DNA of 64,000 bases, from positions 62,001 to 126,000 of the forward strand of contig JAJZBM010000001.1 of the NCBI GenBank assembly GCA_021798915.1, written 5' to 3'. The translations under genes and the position numbers were made by a program. The DNA is from Pseudomonadota bacterium. Its GTDB lineage: Bacteria; Pseudomonadota; Alphaproteobacteria; Acetobacterales; Acetobacteraceae. Shown here piece by piece: positions 44,961 through 51,800 of the stretch (position 1 is its first letter; the number at the start of each line of letters is the position of its first letter). Under the pieces are notes generated by a model that saw only the letters and a list, made by a program, of their open reading frames with translations, was not told where the DNA came from and ran no database searches.

Positions 44961-45512
44961 ATGCCGCGCGATGGGTCGCGTCGAAGCGCGCCGAGCGAGG
45001 CCGATCTCGCCCTCTGGGCGGCGTTCGTCCGCGATATAAAGCCGCTCCCCGGCCGCGCCCGGCCGATTTTGCCGGAAATCCCGCCCCCGTCTCCCCTCCC
45101 GCCCTCCCCGCAGCCAAGCTCGGCGGCGGTGCCGCCCGCCTCCCCCGCCGCGCGCCGCGCGCCGGCGCCGCTGGCTCTGCTGGTGATCGGCGCGGCGCCG
45201 GCCGGGCTCGATGGCGCGACCTGGGAGAGGCTGCGCTCGGGGCGGCTCAAGCCGGAGCGGGTGATCGATCTCCATGGCCTCACCGTCGCGGAGGCGCATC
45301 GGGCTCTGCTGCATGCCGTTTCGAGCGCGCGCGTGGCGCGGCTGCGCTGTCTCGAAATCATCACCGGGCGCGGCAGCGGCGAGGCCGGCGGCGCGATCCG
45401 GCGTGAATTGCCGCATTGGCTGAACCTCCCGGCGCTGCGCCCGCTGCTGCTCGCCGCCGCGCATCCGCACCGCGCCAATCCCGGCGCGACGCGTCTCCTC
45501 CTCCGCAAATAG
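44961..45512 (+). CDS. Smr-domain protein
   Basis: A 183-residue protein with a proline-rich N-terminal half and a C-terminal Smr (MutS2-related) domain. Landmarks are V-I-D-L-H-G-L-T (the DLHG motif) and IITGRGSGEAGGAIR (TGxG motif), both typical of Smr endonucleases acting on nucleic acids. It starts two bases after the lutC stop, so it may be cotranscribed, although a functional link to lactate oxidation is not evident. Confidence 0.88.
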   Translation: MPRDGSRRSAPSEADLALWAAFVRDIKPLPGRARPILPEIPPPSPLPPSPQPSSAAVPPASPAARRAPAPLALLVIGAAPAGLDGATWERLRSGRLKPERVIDLHGLTVAEAHRALLHAVSSARVARLRCLEIITGRGSGEAGGAIRRELPHWLNLPALRPLLLAAAHPHRANPGATRLLLRK

Positions 45513-45538
45513 GCCGGCGCCGCCGGTCGCGGCACGGT

Positions 45539-45552
45539 TTGATCTGGATCAA
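45539..45552. promoter_or_regulatory. Perfect FNR/ANR-type box upstream of pqqC
   Basis: TTGATCTGGATCAA matches TTGAT-N4-ATCAA exactly and lies 26-40 bases behind the Smr stop. A weak -10-like GAAGAT at 45575-45580 would put the box at about -41.5 from a start near 45587. Depending on spacing, the regulator could activate or repress pqqC under low oxygen. Confidence 0.7.
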
Positions 45553-45612
45553 AGCCGGCCACTCCCCTCCCCCGGAAGATGCGCGGCAAGCGTCCAGGAG
45601 GAAGACACCGCG

Positions 45613-46362
45613 ATGACCGTCTCGATGAACCCCGTTTTGATGAGCCCCGACGCGCTGGAACAGGCGCTTCGCAAGATCGGCGCCGAGCGCTATCACAATC
45701 TTCACCCGTTCCACAAAATGCTGCATGGCGGGCGGATGAATTTCGGCCAGGTGCAGGCCTGGGCGCTGAACCGTTATGTCTATCAGGCGGCGATTCCGAG
45801 GAAGGATGCGGCGCTGATGGCCCGGCTCGAGGATCGCGCGCTGCGACGCGAATGGGTCCATCGCATTCACGACCATGACGGCAGGGATGCCGATAGCGGC
45901 GGCATCGAGCGCTGGCTCAAGCTCACCGATGGGCTCAAGCTCGACCGCGCCTATGTCGTCTCGCAGGAAGGCGCGCTGCCGGCGACCAAATTCGCGGTCG
46001 AGGCCTATGTGCGCTTCGTCTACGAACGCCCGACGCTGGACGCGATCGCCTCGTCGCTGACCGAACTCTTCGCGCCCGCGATCCACGCCGAACGCATTGC
46101 CGGCATGCTGGAGCATTATGATTTCATCAGCGACGATCTCGTCGCCTATTTCCGGAAGCGTCTGGACCAGGCACCGCGTGATTGCCGATTCGCCCTCGCC
46201 TATGTCCAGGAACATGCGCGCACGCCCGAGCAACAAGCGGCGGTTCTGGCGGCGCTCCGCTTCAAGACCGATGTGCTTTGGGCGCAGCTCGATGCGCTTT
46301 ATTTCGCTTATGTCGAACCCGGCTTCATTCCGCCCGGCGCGTTCCGCCCGAAAGAAAAATGA
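45613..46362 (+). CDS. pqqC: Pyrroloquinoline-quinone synthase PqqC
   Basis: Cofactorless oxidase for the last, O2-dependent ring-closing step of PQQ synthesis. The 249-residue all-helical protein matches PqqC along its length: E-R-Y-H-N-L-H-P-F-H, QAWALNRYVYQAAIPRKDA, RIHDHDG, GGIERWLKLTDGL, LPATKFAVEAYVRFV, IASSLTELFAP, YDFISDDLVAYF and KTDVLWAQLDALY. AGGAGG lies upstream of the ATG. No pqqA, B, D or E gene adjoins it, unusual because pqqABCDE is normally one cluster. An exact FNR-type box precedes it. Confidence 0.93.
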   Translation: MTVSMNPVLMSPDALEQALRKIGAERYHNLHPFHKMLHGGRMNFGQVQAWALNRYVYQAAIPRKDAALMARLEDRALRREWVHRIHDHDGRDADSGGIERWLKLTDGLKLDRAYVVSQEGALPATKFAVEAYVRFVYERPTLDAIASSLTELFAPAIHAERIAGMLEHYDFISDDLVAYFRKRLDQAPRDCRFALAYVQEHARTPEQQAAVLAALRFKTDVLWAQLDALYFAYVEPGFIPPGAFRPKEK

Positions 46363-46385
46363 GGCTCACATCGTTTCCTCCGCGC

Positions 46386-46447
46386 GGCAGCGCCAAAGGC
46401 GCTGCCCACGGATAAAAGTTTTTTGGTTCTTTTTTTCAAAAAAGAAC
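46386..46447. repeat. A/T palindrome element, copy C, with GC stem-loop
   Basis: A perfect stem GGCAGCGCC-AAA-GGCGCTGCC (46386-46406) is followed by AAAAGTTTTTTGG and the hairpin ending GAAC at 46447, the same 34-bp unit as copies A and B. It sits between the convergent pqqC and DUF1491 genes, where it could work as a two-way terminator. Confidence 0.85.
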
Positions 46448-46460
46448 CTTCTTGTCCTGC

Positions 46461-46796
46461 CTACAAAATCTTCGCCTCGAACGGCGGCAGGAGATCGGGC
46501 GCCTCGAACTCGACCACCCAGAGATCGGGATCGGCGGCGATCTGGCGCGCGACATAGGCATCGGCGGCGGGTTCCGCGACGGCGCCCGGGCCGGTCGCGC
46601 GGAGCCAGGCGCTGGTGCCGTCGGCGGCGCGGATTTGGGAGAGGACGCAAAGCCCGTCACGCCCGCGAAGGACGAGGAGAATGCCGCCGGCGTCACGATC
46701 ACCGCGGCGCAACAGGGCGCCTGGCCGGCCCGCCGCCGCGCCCCGGCGAAGCGCCATCTGCACCCAGAATTCCGCTTTGACCCGAGGTTCGCCCAT
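46461..46796 (-). CDS. DUF1491 family protein
   Basis: A 111-residue protein matching the DUF1491 pattern: VKAEFWVQMALRRGA at the N-terminus, LLRRGDRDAGGILLVL, then D-G-L-C-V-L-S-Q-I-R and DPDLWVVEFEAP. No function is established for the family. ATG 46796 has GGGAG six bases upstream; an upstream ATG at 46826 is possible. It is convergent with pqqC and divergent from ispD. Confidence 0.85.
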   Translation of the reverse strand: MGEPRVKAEFWVQMALRRGAAAGRPGALLRRGDRDAGGILLVLRGRDGLCVLSQIRAADGTSAWLRATGPGAVAEPAADAYVARQIAADPDLWVVEFEAPDLLPPFEAKIL

Positions 46797-46925
46797 CTTT
46801 TTCTCCCGGCCCGCCCTCTGCGCCATGCCGCCCAGCCTGGCAAGAGCGCCGTATGACCGCCCCCGGCTTGACCATTCGAGGCGCATCGCCGATCAGACTC
46901 CCATCCCGGGGGAGAGCAAACCGAC

Positions 46926-47612
46926 ATGATCGTGGCGCTGATCGTCGCTGCCGGCCGCGGCAGCCGGATGGCCGGGCCGGCCCCGAAGCAATATCGCCGG
47001 CTCGGCGGCGCGGCCGTGCTGCGCCATACCGTGCTCGCTTTTCACCGCCATCCGGCGATCGCTCTGACCCAGGTGGTGATCCATCCTGACGATGCGGCGC
47101 TTTACGCCGAGGCGGTAGCCGGGCTCGCTCTGCCGCCGGCGGTGATCGGCGGGGCGACGCGCCAGGATTCGGTCCGCCGCGGGATCGAGGCGCTGGCGAT
47201 GCTGGGGCCGGAGAGCATTCTCATCCATGACGCCGTCCGCCCGTTCGTCGCCGCGGAGACGATTTCGGCGGTGATCGCGGCGCTGGAGACGCATCGCGCG
47301 GTGATCGCCGGCCTGCCGGTGGTGGATACGCTCAAGCGCTGCCGCGATGACATCGTCACCGAGACGCTGGACCGCGCCGGGGTGTGGCGGGCGCAAACGC
47401 CGCAGGGATTCCGTTTCCCCGACATCCTCGCCGCCCATCGGGCGCTCGGCGCGGGCGGCGCCGACCTCACCGATGACAGTTTGGTCGCCGAACTGGCGGG
47501 AATCGCGGTCGCGATGGTGTTGGGGGATGAGGAGGCGTTCAAGATCACCACTGAGCCCGATCTGGCGCGGGCCGAGGCGGTTCTGCGGCGCCGTGGGTTG
47601 GCCGCGCCCTGA
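46926..47612 (+). CDS. ispD: 2-C-methyl-D-erythritol 4-phosphate cytidylyltransferase IspD
   Basis: CTP-dependent step of the MEP isoprenoid pathway. The 228 residues show the nucleotide loop ALIVAAGRGSRMAGPAPKQY, LIHDAVRPF, the T-L-K-R-C segment, WRAQTPQGF and TDDSLVAE, including the conserved catalytic arginine and lysine positions. Many alphaproteobacteria encode a fused IspDF; here the frame stops after the IspD domain and no ispF follows, so ispF is expected elsewhere. Confidence 0.95.
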   Translation: MIVALIVAAGRGSRMAGPAPKQYRRLGGAAVLRHTVLAFHRHPAIALTQVVIHPDDAALYAEAVAGLALPPAVIGGATRQDSVRRGIEALAMLGPESILIHDAVRPFVAAETISAVIAALETHRAVIAGLPVVDTLKRCRDDIVTETLDRAGVWRAQTPQGFRFPDILAAHRALGAGGADLTDDSLVAELAGIAVAMVLGDEEAFKITTEPDLARAEAVLRRRGLAAP

Positions 47613-47656
47613 CCGGCGGCGGAACGCTCGCCACCACGGCCGGTTATCTCATCCGC

Positions 47657-48367
47657 TCAGGCGGCGCGGCGGCGGCGGGCGAGGAAGGCGCCGATGGCGC
47701 CGGCGGCGAGCAGGGAAAGGCTCGCCGGCTCCGGCACATCCGCCGCCGGCAGGCCCTGCTGGGCATAGGCGAGAACGTCGATGCCGTTACCGCCGGTTCC
47801 GCCCACTCCATTGGTGCTGAGGCTGGAGAAGGTTGCTTGACCAGAAGTTTCCTGGACATCGAAGGAGATCTGATAGGTATCGCCGATGGTGGTCGCGATG
47901 GTCTGGCTGATCGCGTCATAGGCCTGCACCGCGCCGTCATCCCAACAATACCCGACGCCGACGCCGCAGCCCGCGAAAACCACTCCCCCATCGATCGCGC
48001 CATAGATATTGGCGTAGGTCCAGCCGACCGGCGTTAAGCGATTGCCGTTATCGGTATAGGTGCCGCCACTGAAATTGCCGTTGGCGAGGAGATTGCCGCC
48101 GCCGGCCGTCAGGTTGATGACCGAGGCGTCCGAAAAAAGTATCAGCGCCGGATCATCGCGGAAGGCGAAGGTGATGGCGGTGTTGGCAACGGCGGCGGTG
48201 AAATCCACCGTGTAAAGCTGCGGGGCGTTATTTGGAATCGGCTGGCCGTTGAGATCGAGAATGGCGCCGAGCGGCGGCGGGTCATTGTTTGCTGTTTGCG
48301 CATGCGCGACGCCGGCCATGAGCAGGAGGGCGGCGGGGAGGGCGGCGAGCGAGCGGCGGCGCGACAT
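47657..48367 (-). CDS. PEP-CTERM sorted exported protein
   Basis: A 236-residue secreted protein with a Sec signal (LAALPAALLLMAGVAHAQ), a glycine/asparagine-rich body with two cysteines close together (AGCGVGVGYC) and a C-terminal sorting tail: V-P-E-P-A-S-L, hydrophobic helix, then R-R-R-R-A-A. This is the classic PEP-CTERM signal recognised by exosortase, linked to extracellular polysaccharide. No exosortase gene is in the window. GAGGA lies ahead of the ATG, and an inverted repeat lies 33 bases upstream. Confidence 0.88.
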   Translation of the reverse strand: MSRRRSLAALPAALLLMAGVAHAQTANNDPPPLGAILDLNGQPIPNNAPQLYTVDFTAAVANTAITFAFRDDPALILFSDASVINLTAGGGNLLANGNFSGGTYTDNGNRLTPVGWTYANIYGAIDGGVVFAGCGVGVGYCWDDGAVQAYDAISQTIATTIGDTYQISFDVQETSGQATFSSLSTNGVGGTGGNGIDVLAYAQQGLPAADVPEPASLSLLAAGAIGAFLARRRRAA

Positions 48368-48399
48368 GGCGAAATCCTCTAAAGAACCGCGATACGCCT

Positions 48400-48418
48400 C
48401 ATTAACAATTCGTTAATG
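48400..48418. promoter_or_regulatory. Inverted repeat CATTAAC-N5-GTTAATG
   Basis: Perfect 7-base arms around AATTC in the AT-rich upstream region of the PEP-CTERM gene, 33-51 bases before its ATG. It is well placed to be an operator overlapping the promoter. Confidence 0.5.
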
Positions 48419-48466
48419 ATTCGTCAAGACGCTTTTTAAAATTGATTTAGCCACTTGGGACAAAAA

Positions 48467-48541
48467 TGGTGCTGCTGGTGAGGATTGAACTCACGGCCTC
48501 ACCCTTACCAAGGGTGTGCTCTACCACTGAGCTACAGCAGC
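48467..48541 (-). tRNA. tRNA-Thr (anticodon GGT)
   Basis: On the minus strand a complete cloverleaf folds: acceptor GCTGCTG/CAGCAGC, D arm GCTC-AGTGGTA-GAGC, anticodon arm CACCC-TTGGTAA-GGGTG, T arm GTGAG-TTCAATC-CTCAC, discriminator A and an encoded CCA (48467-48469). Anticodon GGT reads ACC/ACU threonine codons. Confidence 0.97.
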
Positions 48542-48836
48542 GCCGAGGAACCGGCCGTTTCCTAGACGCTCGCCGCCGCCGGCGCAACCCTTCCCGCGAT
48601 CGCCCCGCGCCGTGCAGCGCTGCCGCATCTTCCGCGTGGAACAAAGCCGGCGCACCGCCGATTGATAAGGGTTTACCCGGCTAGCGTAGACCCAGGATAG
48701 CGAGAATAATTTACTTTTCCCACATAAGTTGATATGCGGTTTGGCGGCGCGAAAAGCGGCGTTTTGCCGCCGCGGCGCACCGCCGCCGGCGATCCGCCTG
48801 CATCCGGCAGCCCCGGCGGGGAGAAGGGAGTATCGG

Positions 48837-51800
48837 ATGGCTGCCGCAACGGATGACGACTGGATCGGCGCGAGCGGCGCCTGGAGTGTCGCCGGAAATT
48901 GGAGCGGCGGCCCGCCGGTTGCCGGCGACAATGCGGTTTTCGCCACCGGAATCCCGATTTTCGTCACCTACGCCACCAGCGACGCCATCGCCGCGCTCAG
49001 CGACCCCGGCGACCCCTATGCCACAATCGACCTGACCTCCGGCGCGCTCAGCCTCACCGGTGGCACCTGGGATGGCGGGTTCGATCAGGCCGCCGGCAGC
49101 CTCGCGCTCGGCGCCGGCACCCTCGCGCTCGCCGGCCCGACGACGCTCGCCGGCGCGATCAGCGGGCCGGGGGTGATCGACATCTCCGGCACCGCCGAGG
49201 CACTGAGCGGGCTTGCCGTCAGCGCCGCCGCGACCCTCGCTGTCGGCGGCCGGCTGGAGACCTCGGGCGCGATCACCCTTGGCGCCGCGAGTTCGGATGC
49301 GAGCGCGATCAGCGTCAGCGGCGGCGGCGCGTTCATCATCGCCAACCCGACCACGCTTGCGGGCGAGGGCACCGGCGGCGTCTTCAATGGCGGCCTGATC
49401 GAGCAAGTCACCAGCGGCACCAGCGACATCGCCGGCAATCTCACCAATACCGGCACACTCGCCATCACGCATGGCGCGCTCGGCCTTTATGGCGGCGTGA
49501 GCACGCTCGCCGGGACGATCAGCGGCGGTGGCGCGCTGGCCCTGTTCGGCGGCGCCAAAGTCGCGATCGGCGCCGGCGCCGTCGTCAGCGTCGCCACCCT
49601 GGAGGCGCTCGGTGCCGGCACCACGCTGACCCTCGATGGCGGGCTCGGCTATGGCGGGGATTTCACCCTCGGGCCAGGCAGCGGGCTCGCCTTCGCGAAC
49701 CCGGACGAAACCCTGACACTCACCGGCGCGGCGAGCCTCGGCGGCGTGATCGCGGGGGCGAGCGCTGCCGCCGCGGAAACGGTCAGCCTCACCGGCGCCG
49801 GCGATGTCAACGGCCTGATCCTGAGCGATGCGACCCTCGCCGACGCCGGAAGCCTCACCATGGATGGGCCGGTGACGCTGGAGGGCGGCGGGAAGATCGC
49901 CATCGCCGCCGGCGCCAGCCTGGCACTCCTCAGCAATGCCGCGCTCGGCGCCGCTGCCGGCCTCGGGACCATCGACAATGCCGGCCGGCTCGAAAAAACC
50001 GGCGGCGATGGCACCAGCTACGTCACCGCGAGCCTCACCAATACCGGCACCCTCGCCGCCGATGCCGGCACCCTCGCCCTCGACGGCGGGGCCGGCAGCC
50101 TCGGCGGCACGCTTTCCGGCGGCGGCACGCTGCTGCTCACCGGCGGCGGCAGCTTTACCCTCGATAGCGGCGCCGTCGTCACCGTCGCCGACCTCGCGGT
50201 GAGTGGCGCCGGCAGCGAACTCACCCTCGCGACCGCGCTCGCCGATGGCGGCGGCTTTTCTCTCGGCGCAGGGACGACGCTCGCGCTCGGCGGCGAAAGC
50301 CCGACCCTCTCGGGCGCCGATATCGCGCTCGACGGCACCCTCACCGGGCCGGGCACGCTGGCGCTGACCGGGGGCGCCGATCTTGCCGGCCTCACCATCG
50401 AAGGCGGCGCGACCCTCGCGGTTGCCGGCGCCGCCACCATGGATGGCCCGCTGACGCTCGGCACCGCGAGCGGCGGCAGCGAACTCATGATCGATGCCGG
50501 CTTCTCGCTCGCCATCGATGCCGCGGCGCTGATCTCGGGCTCCGGCACGCTGGTCAATGACGGCGTGATCACCGCCTGGGATGGGCTCGGCACCACGACC
50601 ATCACCGCCGCGCTCGACAATCAGGGCAGGCTCGCGCTCGACGCCGGCACGCTCGCTCTCGCCGGGACGGTCAGCAATGGCGGCGAGATCGCGGTTGCCG
50701 GCGGCGCGCTCTCGGTCGCCGGCGGGCTCGCCGGGAGCGGCACGCTGAGCCTCGGCGCCGGGGCCGAGGCCATCCTCGGCGGCGCGGCATCGGGGACGAT
50801 CCATTTCGCCGCCGCCGGCGCCGCCCTCACCCTCGATGCACTGGCGTCCGTCGCCGCGACGGTCTCGGGCTTTGCCGCCGGCGATACCATCGACCTCGCC
50901 AATCTCCAGGCCAACGGGTTTTCCTATACCGGCGGCACGCTGACCCTGACCGAGGCAACCGATGGCGGGTCGGCGAGCGTGGTCGGCGCCCTGGCGCTCC
51001 CCGGGCTCGGCAATTCGCCCGCCATCGCCCTCGCCAATGATGGCGCGAATGGCACCGAGATCCTGCTTTCGCCACCTTCCCCGGTGTTCAGCACCCCTTC
51101 GGCGGCGATCACCCTCGATACCTGGAATTGGTCGAGCGGTTGGGCGACCCCGCCCGGTAGCACCGACGACGCCGTCATTCCCAATGACGGCACCACCGCC
51201 GAAACCATCACCTTCGTCAACAATACCACCGTCGCCGCCCTCGCCGGCGGCAATCTGGTGACGCTTTCGCTCGCCGCCGGCACGCTCGCCGTCGAGGGCG
51301 ATCTCGCCTGGAACGGCGCCCTCACGGTCGATGGCGGCGGGCTCGATCTCCTCTCCGGCGGCACCATCGAAGGCGAATTCGCGCTCGCCGCCGGCGATTC
51401 CGTCGTGCTCGGCGCCAATGTCCTGCAGCTTGGCGATGCCGATATCGCCGGGACGATCAGCGGCGGCGGAACCCTCGATTTCGCGTCCGGCGCGGACACC
51501 ATCGACGCCGGCGCCGCGATAACCACCGGCGGCATCGCCATCGCCGATGCGCTGACGCTCGCGACCTCGCTCTCCTATGCCGGTGATTTCGACCTCGCCG
51601 CCGCCGGAACCCTCGCGCTCGGCGGTGAAACCCTGACCCTGAGCGGGGTGGCGACGCTCGCCGGCACGATTTCCGGGGCGGGCAGCCTGGGGGCGGGCAG
51701 CCTGGAGGCGGGCAGCCTGATCGTCACCGGCACCGGCGATCTCGCGGGCGCGATCATCGGCGATGATGCCAGCCTGATCGATAGCGGCACCGTGTTCGAT

